DNA of 64,000 nt from Actinomyces ruminis (GTDB lineage: Bacteria; Actinomycetota; Actinomycetes; Actinomycetales; Actinomycetaceae), in the NCBI RefSeq assembly GCF_002154335.2, contig NZ_MTPX02000051.1, positions 78,396 to 142,395 on the forward strand, read 5' to 3'. Below are positions 11,094 through 20,958 of the stretch, in pieces. How positions within the stretch are numbered: the stretch's first letter is position 1; each line of letters starts with the position of its first letter. The notes under the pieces were generated by a model. It did no database searches. It worked only from the letters and a program-made list of their open reading frames with translations, and was not told the DNA's origin. Made by a program: the position numbers and the translations under genes.

Positions 11094-11258
11094 TGCAACA
11101 TTCTTTCAGGTGGAGCGCCGGTCATGCGCGGATTGGAGCGACGAAACTGGCTGGCGGTATTGGAGACAATCTCCAAATCGTGGGTGGAAGGCGGCGAGCT
11201 CAGTCGGCGACGGCGTGGCAACGGGCGGCGGGGCCACGCCGACACCGGGCGTGCGGGG

Positions 11259-13202
11259 TCAGGACCGCACGCCCGCCGGCCCGCCGTAGATGGCGTCGAT
11301 GTCGGCGGCGAAACGCTTCAGGGCCGCGCTGCGGCGTACCTTCAGCGACGGGGTGAGCAACCCGTTGGCCTCGGTGAAGTCGTTGGTGAGCACCCGGATC
11401 TTGCGGATCGACTCGGCCCGGGAGACGTGCTTGTTGGCGCGGTCCACGGCCCGGTTCAGCGCCGCCAGCACCTCCGGATGCACGGCCGCCTCGGCCACGG
11501 GCATCGGCTCCAGATCGTGCGTGCGCAGCCAGGTCGGCAGCATTTCCGCATCCAGCGTGATCAGGGCGGCCACGAACGGCCGCTGCTCGCCGACCACCAC
11601 CACCTGGCTGATCAGAGGATGGCCGCGCAGGGAATCCTCCAGCGCCGCCGGCGAGACGTTCTTGCCGCCGGCGGTGACGATGACGTCCTTGGCGCGCCCG
11701 GTGATGGTCACGTAGCCGTCCCGGTCCAGCGAGCCCAGGTCGCCGGTGCGGAACCAGCCGTCGTCGGTGAATGCGGCGGCGGTCGCCTCCGGGGCGTGGT
11801 GGTAGCCCTGGAACACGGACGGGCCCTTGAGCAGGATCTCGCCGTCGGCGGAGATGCGCACCGCCATCGGCGGCAGCGGCGGGCCGACGGTGCCGATCTT
11901 GGACAGCCGCGGCGTGTTTACCGCGATCGGCCCCACCGTCTCGGTCAGCCCGTACCCCTCCAGTACGGGGATGCCCAGACCCCGGTAGAAGTGGGCCAGG
12001 CGTGGGGATAGCGGGGCGCCGCCGGAGATGATCCAGTCGGCGTTGCCACCCACCAGGGTGCGGATGCGCTGGTAGACCAGCCGGTCGGCCGCGGCGCGCT
12101 GAGCGCGCAGGGCGCGTGACGGACCGGCCGGCGTGTCCTGCGCCTGGGAGTATTCGACGGCGACCTTCGCGGCCCAGCGGAAAATCCGCCGGGCGCCGCC
12201 GTTGCCCGCCTGGGCGTCGGCGGAGTTGTAGATCTTCTCCAGCACCCGGGGGACCACCAGCAGGTAGGAGGGGCGGAAGGAGGCCAGATCCGACAGCAGG
12301 TTCTTGGTGTCGGGCACGTGCCCCATAACCCCCTCACCGGAGATCTGGAAGACCTCCAGGAAACGGGCGAACACGTGCGCCAGCGGCAGGAACAGCAGCA
12401 GCCGCGAGTCCCGCCCCATGCCGATCTCCGGCATCCACAGGTGCGCATTGGAGCACAGGTCGGTGAAGTTCCCGTGCGACAGGACCGTCCCCTTGGGGGC
12501 GCCGGTGGTCCCGGAGGTGTACACGATGGTGGCGATTGAGGCGGTCGTCAGGGAGTCGGTGCGCGTGCGCACCTGTTCGCGGGACACGTCCCGGCCGGCC
12601 TCGGTGATGGTGTGCAGGGCGCCGGTGTCCAGCGACAGGACCTCCAGGCCGGCCTGGTCCAGGGAGACCGCGGCCGCACGCACCAGTTCCGCGGTGGTGA
12701 TGGTCTCGGCGATCACCAGGCGAGCCTTGGCGTCGGACAACACGTAGGCGATCTGCTCGGCGGAACTGGTCTCGTAGATGGGGACGGGGACGAGCGCCGC
12801 TGTCCAGCAGGCGAAGTCCAGCAGCGTCCACTCGTACCGGGTGCGGGACATGATGGCGACCCGGTCGCCGGGCTCGAGTCCCATACCGATCAGGCCGGCG
12901 GCCACCGAGGCGACGTCGTCGTAGAACTGCTGGGCGGTGAGGTAGTGCCAGGCCTCGCCGATCTCCTGCTTGCGGGCGATCAGCGGGCGGCCGGCGGAGC
13001 GGCGCACACGGCCTTCAAGCATGGAGGGGATGGTGGTGTGCTCGTCAATGCGGATCAGCGTGGGTGCCTGCCATTCGAGGGCGTGCCCCGGCCGGCCGCC
13101 GGGCAGGGCGGGATCGGCGGAGTTCGCCCCCGCTGATTCGGGAGCGGGTTCCACGGGCGTGGAGGTCATGGCTTCTTCTTCCTCGGGCCGGTTCCGCACC
13201 AC
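11259..13202 (-). CDS. Long-chain acyl-CoA synthetase (AMP-binding), paralogue 3 (intact)
   Basis: This 647-residue acyl-CoA synthetase is unbroken and serves as the template for repairing the two downstream copies. It has IVYTSGTTGAPKGTVLSHG (adenylate binding), EGYGLTETVGP, and TGRAKDVIVTAGGKNVSP. The last motif differs from the RKKELIVTAGG of the other two paralogues, so substrate range may differ. It lies 150 bases after valS and 165 bases before paralogue 2, all in one direction. A run of three such genes suggests tandem duplication followed by divergence. Confidence 0.93.
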   Translation of the reverse strand: MVRNRPEEEEAMTSTPVEPAPESAGANSADPALPGGRPGHALEWQAPTLIRIDEHTTIPSMLEGRVRRSAGRPLIARKQEIGEAWHYLTAQQFYDDVASVAAGLIGMGLEPGDRVAIMSRTRYEWTLLDFACWTAALVPVPIYETSSAEQIAYVLSDAKARLVIAETITTAELVRAAAVSLDQAGLEVLSLDTGALHTITEAGRDVSREQVRTRTDSLTTASIATIVYTSGTTGAPKGTVLSHGNFTDLCSNAHLWMPEIGMGRDSRLLLFLPLAHVFARFLEVFQISGEGVMGHVPDTKNLLSDLASFRPSYLLVVPRVLEKIYNSADAQAGNGGARRIFRWAAKVAVEYSQAQDTPAGPSRALRAQRAAADRLVYQRIRTLVGGNADWIISGGAPLSPRLAHFYRGLGIPVLEGYGLTETVGPIAVNTPRLSKIGTVGPPLPPMAVRISADGEILLKGPSVFQGYHHAPEATAAAFTDDGWFRTGDLGSLDRDGYVTITGRAKDVIVTAGGKNVSPAALEDSLRGHPLISQVVVVGEQRPFVAALITLDAEMLPTWLRTHDLEPMPVAEAAVHPEVLAALNRAVDRANKHVSRAESIRKIRVLTNDFTEANGLLTPSLKVRRSAALKRFAADIDAIYGGPAGVRS

Positions 13203-13351
13203 GATACGGGATGGGGCAGGTGCGCCCCGGCTCCGGTTATGGACTCCTCACCATACCGCCAGCGGGTGCTGACTGCGCGCATTCAAGCCGCCCCGCCCCG
13301 GTACCAGAGCGCCGCCGCGCCCGGTTGGCTCCGGGCCCGACGGCGTTCGGA

Positions 13352-16171
13352 TCAGCGGCGCTTGGCGGGCTTGGCCGGGGGCTCCCCGAGCTCGACCGCG
13401 ACCACCTGCACCGGCACGGCGGCCTCGGCGGCCGGAGTCAGCGTGAGCTCACCGGTGACCTTGGCGGCTTCGACCAGGTCGGCGCGCACCGTCTCGACGG
13501 CGGGGCCGGCCTGCTCGGACACGGCCAGGGTCACCGCCAGGATCGGCGTCTTCTGGCTGGTCTTGGCCTCCGACTTCACCTTGCGCAGGGCCGCCAGGGC
13601 GGCACCGGCGTGGATGACCAGCTCGGCGTCCGCGTCTCCGGCCGCCTCACGCAGAGGCGCGGCGGCGGGCCAGCTGGCCCGGTGCACGGAGCCGGTGCGG
13701 TACCAGCTCCACACCTCCTCGGTGGCGAAGGGCAGGAAGGGCGCGAACAGGCGCACGAAGGTGTCTACGGCGATGGCCAGGGTGGTTCGGGCGCTGCGCA
13801 CCGCGGCCGGGTCGTGGGAGGCGCCTGCGTCGTTGGCGCGGTCCTTGACCAGCTCGATGTAGTCGTCGCAGAAGGTCCAGAACAGCGACTCGGTCGCCTC
13901 TAGCGCGCGGGAGTGCTCGAAGCTCTCGAAGGCGGTGGTGGCCTGATCGACCACATCCGCCAGGGCCGCCAGGAGGGCCCGGTCGATGGGCTCGGTGACC
14001 TCGGCCGCGTCCAGGCTCGGGGCGGGGGCGGCCGCCTTGGTGGCCGCGTCGGCGTCCCAGGGGATGCCCATGGACAGGGCGAACTTGGAGGCGTTGAGCA
14101 GCTTGATGGCCAGGCGGCGGCCGATCTTGATCTGCGTCTCCTCGAAGGCGGCGTCCAGACCCAGGCGGGCCGAGGCCGCCCAGTAGCGCACGGCGTCGGA
14201 GCCGTACTGCTCCAGCAGCCCCATGGGGGTGACCACATTGCCCTTGGACTTGGACATCTTCTTGTGGTCGGAGTCCAGGATCCAGCCCGACAGCCCCGCG
14301 TTGGCCCACGGCAGGGCGCCGAACTCCAGGTTCGCGCGCACCACCGAGGTGAACAGCCAGGTGCGGATGATGTCCTGCCCCTGCGGACGCAGGTCCATGG
14401 GGTAGACGCGGGAGAACAGGTCGTCATCGGTCAGCCAGCCGGACGCCAGCTGCGGGGACAGGGAGGAGGTGGCCCAGGTGTCCATGATGTCCAGCTCGCC
14501 CACGAACCCGCCGGGCTTGCCGCGCTGGTCCTCGGTGTAACCGGCGGGCACGTCGGTGGAGGGGTCCACCGGCAGGGCGGACTCATCGGGGGTGATGACG
14601 GCGTCGTAGTCCACCTCGCCGTCCGCGCCCACGCGGTACCACAGCGGGAAGGGCACGCCGAAGAAGCGCTGACGGGAGATCAGCCAGTCGTTGTTGAGGC
14701 CCCCCACCCAGTTCTCGTAGCGCACCCGCATGAAGTCGGGGTAGATGTTCAGCTCCCGACCGCGCTGCAGCAGCTCGGCCGCCAGGTCCTTCCCCGAGGC
14801 CGGGTTGGTCCAGGCCTTGCCCCCGTTGCGGATGTACCACTGGCGGGAGGTGACGATCTCCAGCGGCTTGTCACCCTTCTCGAAGAAGTTCGTTTGGCGC
14901 ACGGTCTTGGTGGGCTCGCCACGCATCTCGCCAGAGGCGGTCAGGGCCTCCACCATCACCTGGCGGGCGGAGTAGGTGGTCTTGCCGGCCATGTCGGCGT
15001 AGGCCCGGCGGCCGGCCTCGGTGGTGATCCAGCCCGGGGTCTCGGTCTCGATGCGCCCGTCCTTGCGCAGGATGGCCCGCAGCGGCAGGTTCAGGTCCCG
15101 CCACCAGTCGATGTCGGTGGTGTCGCCGAAGGTGCAGCACATGGCGATGCCGGCACCCTTGTCCATCTCCGCCGCCGGGTGCGGCAGCACGGGGACCTCG
15201 ACCCCGAATACCGGGGAGGCGACGGTGGTGCCGAACAGGGGCTGGTAGCGCGCGTCGTCGGGGTGGGCGACCAGGGCCACGCAGGCGGCCAGCAGCTCCG
15301 GCCGGGTGGTCTCGATACACACGTCGGCGGTGCCGCCCGGGCCGGTCTCGATGGGGGCGCCGGCCGCGGCGGCGGTGGCGGCGGCCTGGGGGTCGACGAC
15401 GTGGAAGGCCAGGCGGTGGTAGAAGCCCGGGTACTCGCGCGACTCGATCTCCGCCTGGGCGACGGCGGTACCGAAGGTGACGTCCCACAGCCCCGGGGCC
15501 TGCGCCTGGTAGGCCTCGCCGCGGGCCAGGTTGCGCAGGAACGCCGTCTGGGCGACCTTACGGGCACGCGTGCCGATGGTCTGGTAGTTCTGCTTCCAGT
15601 CCACGCTCAGCCCCAGGTGGCGCCATAGGGCCTCGAACTGGGCCTCGTCCAGGGCGGTCAGGCGCTCGCACAGCTCCACGAAGTTGCGGCGCGAGATCGG
15701 CACCTGGTCGCGGGCCTTGATGGACTTGCCCTCGCCACCGGTGTGCGGGGGCGTGAAGTCGGGGTCATAGGGCAGAGAGGGGTCGCAGCGCACCCCAAAG
15801 TAGTTCTGCACGCGCCGCTCGGTGGGCAGGCCGTTGTCGTCCCAGCCCATGGGGTAGAAGACGGCCTTGCCGCGCATGCGGTGGAAGCGCGCCAGCGTGT
15901 CGGTGTGCGTGTAGGAGAACACGTGGCCCACGTGCAGGGAGCCGGAGACGGTCGGCGGCGGGGTGTCGATGGAGAAGACCTCGTGGCGCTGCGCGCTGCG
16001 ATCGAAGGCGTAGATATCCTCGCGTTCCCAGCGTTCCTTCCAGGTCTCCTCCAGGCCGTCGGTGCTGACCTTGTCGGGCACCTGGGGGGAGTGGAGCTCG
16101 GAAGGCAGGAAGCGGCCCTGGGGCGGGGCGGCGGGTGTGGGCGCTGCGGATTCGGCGGCTGACTCAGACAT
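13352..16171 (-). CDS. valS: Valyl-tRNA synthetase
   Basis: This class I aminoacyl-tRNA synthetase charges tRNA-Val. The length is 939 residues with the chosen start (MSESAAESAAPT); longer in-frame extension upstream is low-complexity and unlikely. The HIGH motif appears as HVGH (about 80-83) in GSLHVGHVFSYTHTD, and the KMSKS loop as KKMSKSKGN (near 636). An editing domain lies between them (TTRPELLAACVALVAHPDD). It lacks a clear long C-terminal coiled coil and ends KPAKRR. The frame is intact across 2.8 kb. Confidence 0.96.
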   Translation of the reverse strand: MSESAAESAAPTPAAPPQGRFLPSELHSPQVPDKVSTDGLEETWKERWEREDIYAFDRSAQRHEVFSIDTPPPTVSGSLHVGHVFSYTHTDTLARFHRMRGKAVFYPMGWDDNGLPTERRVQNYFGVRCDPSLPYDPDFTPPHTGGEGKSIKARDQVPISRRNFVELCERLTALDEAQFEALWRHLGLSVDWKQNYQTIGTRARKVAQTAFLRNLARGEAYQAQAPGLWDVTFGTAVAQAEIESREYPGFYHRLAFHVVDPQAAATAAAAGAPIETGPGGTADVCIETTRPELLAACVALVAHPDDARYQPLFGTTVASPVFGVEVPVLPHPAAEMDKGAGIAMCCTFGDTTDIDWWRDLNLPLRAILRKDGRIETETPGWITTEAGRRAYADMAGKTTYSARQVMVEALTASGEMRGEPTKTVRQTNFFEKGDKPLEIVTSRQWYIRNGGKAWTNPASGKDLAAELLQRGRELNIYPDFMRVRYENWVGGLNNDWLISRQRFFGVPFPLWYRVGADGEVDYDAVITPDESALPVDPSTDVPAGYTEDQRGKPGGFVGELDIMDTWATSSLSPQLASGWLTDDDLFSRVYPMDLRPQGQDIIRTWLFTSVVRANLEFGALPWANAGLSGWILDSDHKKMSKSKGNVVTPMGLLEQYGSDAVRYWAASARLGLDAAFEETQIKIGRRLAIKLLNASKFALSMGIPWDADAATKAAAPAPSLDAAEVTEPIDRALLAALADVVDQATTAFESFEHSRALEATESLFWTFCDDYIELVKDRANDAGASHDPAAVRSARTTLAIAVDTFVRLFAPFLPFATEEVWSWYRTGSVHRASWPAAAPLREAAGDADAELVIHAGAALAALRKVKSEAKTSQKTPILAVTLAVSEQAGPAVETVRADLVEAAKVTGELTLTPAAEAAVPVQVVAVELGEPPAKPAKRR

Positions 16172-16405
16172 GGAGCCGATTCTGTCACGGCCGGGCGGGC
16201 CCGCCTGCGCCAGCGCCCGGGGAGCCCATGTGAGGTGAGCAACCGGTTCCGCGTTGCATTGCGAGCCGGATGCAACCACGGCTCGGCTGGGCGACGGATG
16301 CGGGCATGGGACTGCGCAATGGCAGGATGTGCTTCCGGATCTAACCAGGCTCATGCCGGCCCCAGTCTGAGAGGCCTGAACCAAGTGGATGGGCAGCAAG
16401 AACCG

Positions 16406-16992
16406 ATGAATACAGAGCAGGCGGGCGGTTCCCGAAGCGGGGCGAGCGCCACCTTCAACGTGCTGTGGCCGGGCGGCGCGGCCACAGCCGCCGGCGTGCG
16501 CGCAACCGTGCTGGAGACGGCGGGGCTGCTGCGCCGCCTGGGCATCGACGTGCGTCTGCGCATGCCGGCGCCGGGCATGCCGCAAGCGGAGGCGAGCCAC
16601 CGGTGGGCCGATACGGTGCTGCTGGTCGACGACGCGCACGATCCGGCGGCCCTGTGGGCACAGGTTCACGCCGTGGCCGCTGTGGCCCCGCACGTCGTCG
16701 TGTACGTCACGGGGCGTGGTTCGGGCCTCGCGAGGGAGTCGTTGTCGCGTCGGCGGCGCAGGTTGTAGTGCTGAACCGCCCCGATGCGGCGGCGCTGGCC
16801 GCCGCATGGCTGCCGCTGACCGAGCGGGACGCCATGGCCGACGCCGCATCGACCGCCGATGACTACGACCGATCGCGGCGGCTATTCCGACCGGCCCCGG
16901 CGGGGGGCGGGCCGGGTGGCGAGAACGAAGGCCACGATCAACCCGGCGATGACGCCGACGACCACGCCGACGGCCGCGTAACGCAGCAGTGA
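16406..16992 (+). CDS. Unrecognised protein beside polysaccharide cluster 1 (frame broken)
   Basis: The protein starts MNTEQAGGSRSGASATFNVL and reads through LETAGLLRRLGIDVRLRMP, WADTVLLVDDAHDPAALWAQ and PHVVVYVTGRGSG. It then changes frame near 16725-16745 to REGVVVASAAQVVVLNRPD and ALAAAWLPLTERDAMADAA. The alternation of hydrophobic strands and helices suggests an alpha/beta Rossmann-like fold, but I cannot name a family. The tail after about 16890 lies opposite the 3' end of the convergent YveK-type gene and may be spurious. The true end is uncertain. No strong ribosome site is visible. Confidence 0.4.
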
Positions 16993-17502
16993 AGGTGTCT
17001 GCGTGACCGCGCCGACCTGCGCCGAGCTGAGCAGGGTGAGGCTGACCGGGTAGTCATCCCCGGCCAGCGCCCCCAGGTCGTCGGAGGCATGGGTGACGAC
17101 GGCGTCGGCCACCGCGATGGCGTCCTCGCGTGAGGGTGCCGACACCTGGATCTCAATCGCGGGGGAGTCGGTCACCCGGGTCGCAGACACCCAGGAGGCC
17201 ACCTCGGTCGGGGACTGGCTCAGGCCCAGCTCGTCGATTACGTCCTGCGCGACCGCGGGGGAGGCGAGCACCGGCAGGAAGCCGTCGGTGGCGGAGTTGG
17301 CGACGGTGGAGGCGTAGGAGTAGCCGGTCATCCCCTCCTCCGGGTCGACTTTCACCTGCACGTAAGCCATTGAGCTGGCGGTGTAGGTGGGGTCGGTGTT
17401 CGCGGCGAGCACGGCCCCGGCGGCGCCGCCGACAACGCCCAGGGCGATGATCCAGACCAGGCCGCGGCGCACGAGCGTCATCAGTTCCTGCATAGTGTTC
17501 AC
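16882..17502 (-). CDS. Polysaccharide chain-length regulator, YveK/Wzz type without kinase domain
   Basis: The 206-residue protein has an N-terminal membrane helix (LVWIIALGVVGGAAGAVLAA, about 15-35) and the Wzz-type periphery-like domain start (YTASSMAYVQV). A conserved Pro-containing segment precedes a second membrane helix (YAAVGVVVGVIAGLIVAFVLA, about 175-197). This is the co-polymerase fold that sets polymer length with Wzy. Unlike the cluster 2 protein at 55203, no nucleotide-binding domain is fused. An AAGGATG ribosome site precedes the ATG. It is the last gene of the minus-strand run after the dehydratase and aminotransferase. Confidence 0.85.
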   Translation of the reverse strand: MNTMQELMTLVRRGLVWIIALGVVGGAAGAVLAANTDPTYTASSMAYVQVKVDPEEGMTGYSYASTVANSATDGFLPVLASPAVAQDVIDELGLSQSPTEVASWVSATRVTDSPAIEIQVSAPSREDAIAVADAVVTHASDDLGALAGDDYPVSLTLLSSAQVGAVTQTPSLLRYAAVGVVVGVIAGLIVAFVLATRPAPRRGRSE

Positions 17503-17529
17503 ATCCTTCGGTTTTGGGCCGGGCGGCTG

Positions 17530-18752
17530 TCAGGCGGCGGAGGCGGTGCTGCGCGCAGCGTCGCGGGGGGAGCGCTGTAGCGAGGCGGCCAATGCCGTGC
17601 ACACCCGGCCCACATCTGCGTCACTGAGCGCCAGGTGCAGCGGCAGGGTCAGCTCCCGGGCGTAGAACGCGTAGGCATTCGGGAAGTCGGCAATGTCGAA
17701 GCCGAGGTCGCGGTAGGCGGTCAGCAAGGGCAGCGGCTTGTAGTGCACGTTCGCCGACACCCCCGCCGCATACAGCTCCTGAATGACTCGGTTGCGCTCG
17801 GCGACCCCGGGCACCGGCAGCGTGGCGATCGCCAGGTGACCGGAGGAGGCCACGCCGTCGGCGTCGTGCTCGAGCAGCTTCACGCCGGTGTCGGCCAGAC
17901 CCTGCGCATAGTGGGCCAGCAGTTCGCGGCGTCGGTCCAGGTTCTGCTCATAGCGATTCAGCTGGGACAGCCCCAGGGCGGCTAGCGTGTCCGGCAGGTT
18001 GCACTTGTAGGCGGGGGCGATCACGTCGTACTCCCAGGAGGCGCCGCGGGACTTGGCCAGGGCGTCCTTGGTCTGCCCGTGCAGCGAGTAGGTGCGCACC
18101 CAGCGGGCCAGTTCCTCGCGGTCGGTCGGCAGGTCGGCGCGCCACGTCAGGGCCCCGCCCTCCGCCGTCGTGAGGTTCTTGACGGCGTGGAAGGAGAAAG
18201 CGGTCAGATCCGCCAGCGAGCCGGCGGGCCTGCCCTGCAGCGACGCGCCCAGCGAGTGCGCCGAGTCGGAGATGATGACCGGTCGCTCCAGGGCGGCGCC
18301 CAGCCCGGTGTCGATCCGGCCCCGTCCGGCCAGGAGCCCGGTCAACGGGCGCGAGTCGAAGGGAATACCGGCCAGGTCGACGGTGATTACCGCGCGCGTG
18401 CGGTCGGTGACCGCGGCGGCGATGCGCTCCACGCTGGGGAAGGGGGAGCCGGGTTCGGAGTCGACCATGACGATCCGGGCGCCGACGTGGTCGATCACGG
18501 AGCCGACGCCGTGTAGGTGTAGGCGGGTACCACCACCTCGTCGCCCGGGCCGGCGCCCGCGGCGCGCAGCGCCAATTCCAGGGCGGCGGTGGCGGAGCTG
18601 AGTGCGACCGCGCCGGAGGTGCCGGCCCACTGGGCCAGCTGTTCCTCGAAGCGCCGGCCGACGGGACCGGAGGTGATCCAGCCCGAGCGCAGCACCTCCA
18701 CCACCGCGTCGATGTCGTCCTCGGTCAAGGTAGGCGGGGAGAAGGGGATCAT
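17530..18752 (-). CDS. DegT/DnrJ/EryC1-family sugar aminotransferase
   Basis: This PLP-dependent transaminase puts an amino group on a nucleotide-linked keto-sugar. The start MIPFSPPTLTEDDIDAVVEV and GWITSGPVG are typical of the family. The PLP-binding segments are ALSSATAALELAL and DSAHSLGA, and the Schiff-base Lys lies in FSFHAVKNLTTAEGG. Repaired length is about 407 residues. The break near 18491 (plus strand ACGGAGCCG for ACGGAGGCCG) joins VVVPAYTYTASA to SVIDHVGARIVMVD. Its start overlaps the stop of the upstream dehydratase by four bases. Together they suggest a PglF-PglE type route to a 4-amino-4,6-dideoxy sugar such as bacillosamine; the exact sugar is inferred. Confidence 0.88.
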
Positions 18753-20677
18753 CGCAGGGCCTCCGCGGAGTCGGGAATCGGCAGGGCAGTGGCGGTGGGG
18801 TCGACGGCGATCCCGGGAGTCGTGCCGGCGGGCGCCGCGGTGGCATCGGCCGGCGTGCGGGCACCGTCGGGCCGGGCCGGTGCGGCTTCCGTCCGGGGGT
18901 CTTCGCCTACCGCCCAGGCGTGCAGCTCCTCCACCCGCGGCGTCGGCTGCGGCTGCACGCGTACGTGGCTGACCAGCGGGTGGAAGGGGCGCTCACCGTG
19001 CTCGGAGTGCGCTACCAGATCCTCCGAGAGCTTCTCGCCGGGCCGCAACCCGGTGTATTCGATCGGAACGTCCTTGCCGGACTGGGCGATCAACCGGCGG
19101 GCGACGTCCACGATCTTCACCGGCTCGCCCATGTCCAGCACCATGGTGTCGCCGGGACGGCCGAAGGACCCGGCCTGCAGCACCAGCTGGCAGGCCTCGG
19201 GGATGGTCATGAAGAAGCGCTCCACGTCCGGGTGGGTGACCGTGACCGGTCCGCCGGCCTCGATCTGCCGTTTGAAGGTCCACAGCATGGAGCCGCGCGA
19301 GCCCAGCACGTTGCCGAAGCGCACCGAGACGTAGCGGCGGTCGCAGGACAGGGCGGTGGCCGTCGTCATGCGCTCGGCGGCCAACTTGGTACGCCCCAGC
19401 ACCGAGGTGGGGTCGGCCGCCTTGTCGGTGGAGATGTTGACCAGCGTCTGCACGTCGTAGCGCCGGGCCAGCTCAATCACATTGCGTGATCCCAGCGCAT
19501 TGGTCTTCCAGCCCTCTTCCGGGTACATCTCCAGCATCGGCAGGTGCTTGAGCGCCGCCGCGTGGAAGACCACCTGTGGGCGGTGCTCGGCGAAGACCGC
19601 TTCCAGTGCAGCTCGGTCGCGGATGTCGCACAGCACCATGTCGCGGGTGTCCAGCAGGCCCTTGCCGTAGATGTCCAGCTGCACGGAGTGCAGGGCCGAC
19701 TCATCCCGGTCCAGTAGCACCAGTTCCTTGGGACCGAAACGGTGGATCTGCCTGGCCAACTCCGAGCCGATCGAGCCGCCGGCGCCGGTGACCAGCACGG
19801 TGCGGCCGGACAGGTAGCCGGCGATTTGGGAGACGTCGGTGTGAATCTCGCGGCGTCCGAGCACCTCGGCCAGGTCGATCTCCCGGATGTCGGAGATCTG
19901 TAGGGCGCGGTGGGCCAGTTGGCGTACCGGCACGATCGTCAGCACCCGGATGCCGTGCTCGGCGCAGCTGGTGGTGACCAGCTTGAGCCGGTCGGCGGGG
20001 AAGTCGGCGACGGCGATCACCACCGTGGCGGCGGAAACCTCCGCGCACACGTCGATCAGAGCGTCCACGGTGCCGCGCACGGGCACGCCCAGGATCCGCA
20101 GATTGCGTTTGGCGGGGTCGTCGTCGACCAGACCGACCGGGATGAAGGGGGAGGCGGCGTCGAACTTGGTCAGGTGAATGATCTGCTGACCCACCCGGCC
20201 GGCACCGACCACGACGATACGGTCCTGGCCTCGGGCGATGCGCTGGTAGTACTGGGAGGCCTGGTAGGTGGTTACCAGCCGGGCCGCGAAACGGGCTGTA
20301 AGCGCGGCCAGCAGTGCCAGCGCGAAGACGGCGGCAAGAGTGAGCGTACGCAGCGGCGTGGAGCTGACGGCCCCCCAAATCGCCGCCACGGCCAACATGA
20401 CCAGGGCGGACACTCCGAACTGGGTGGCGACGGCGGTGGCCTCATCGAAGGAACCGGCCGGGTAACGACGGCGGTAAGTCAGCAGCCACAAGTAGCCCAG
20501 GCACAGACTGACGACCGCGGCGACGCCGGCGCAGGCCAGCACAGTCAGCGCGGCGGGGGAGGCGAAGGCATCGCCGTGCAGGCGGCAGGCCGCGAACGCG
20601 GCGAGCAGCCAGAACAGGGTGTCGAGTAGTGGCAGGAGCAGCGTTCGTGGTTCAGGGACGGAAGTACTCGGTCGCAT
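18749..20677 (-). CDS. Membrane-bound nucleotide-sugar 4,6-dehydratase (PglF/CapD/WbpM type)
   Basis: The 642-residue protein starts with four predicted membrane helices (within about residues 1-130). A first Rossmann module follows (IVVVGAGRVGQQIIHL), then the catalytic SDR module beginning VLVTGAGGSIGSELARQI with FHAAALKHLPMLE, NISTDKAADPTSVLGRTK and VRFGNVLGSRGS. This architecture belongs to enzymes that dehydrate UDP-GlcNAc to the 4-keto-6-deoxy sugar at the membrane. About 90 residues at the C-terminus are Ala/Pro/Thr-rich and probably disordered. The frame is intact. It is followed by the coupled aminotransferase, which would use its product. Confidence 0.92.
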   Translation of the reverse strand: MRPSTSVPEPRTLLLPLLDTLFWLLAAFAACRLHGDAFASPAALTVLACAGVAAVVSLCLGYLWLLTYRRRYPAGSFDEATAVATQFGVSALVMLAVAAIWGAVSSTPLRTLTLAAVFALALLAALTARFAARLVTTYQASQYYQRIARGQDRIVVVGAGRVGQQIIHLTKFDAASPFIPVGLVDDDPAKRNLRILGVPVRGTVDALIDVCAEVSAATVVIAVADFPADRLKLVTTSCAEHGIRVLTIVPVRQLAHRALQISDIREIDLAEVLGRREIHTDVSQIAGYLSGRTVLVTGAGGSIGSELARQIHRFGPKELVLLDRDESALHSVQLDIYGKGLLDTRDMVLCDIRDRAALEAVFAEHRPQVVFHAAALKHLPMLEMYPEEGWKTNALGSRNVIELARRYDVQTLVNISTDKAADPTSVLGRTKLAAERMTTATALSCDRRYVSVRFGNVLGSRGSMLWTFKRQIEAGGPVTVTHPDVERFFMTIPEACQLVLQAGSFGRPGDTMVLDMGEPVKIVDVARRLIAQSGKDVPIEYTGLRPGEKLSEDLVAHSEHGERPFHPLVSHVRVQPQPTPRVEELHAWAVGEDPRTEAAPARPDGARTPADATAAPAGTTPGIAVDPTATALPIPDSAEALR

Positions 20678-20958
20678 GAATGGTCACGTACCTCTCGGTG
20701 GAGACCGACCCAGGGATCAGGGCGGCACCCTCGTGACCACGGCAACGTCGAACGCGCATAGAAAGGAGGATCCGGCGCAGGCGCAACGTCAGGGAAGCGG
20801 AACGAGGGACAATCACATTTAAGACGCATATGCGATTCAGGTCAAATATCAACCGTTTGACGGACGTGGTACGCGCAGGACAGCATTGGCACGTCATCGC
20901 CGGTCGGTGCCCTGAACCCGTCTGCGCCCGGCAGCGATGACAGGTGAGGAGAATCCCT

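Noticed and set aside
13913..15628. A 571-residue open frame on the plus strand inside valS
   Set aside because: It is a shadow of the high-GC valS gene: its composition is Gly/Val/His-rich with no domain, and valS is intact on the other strand.
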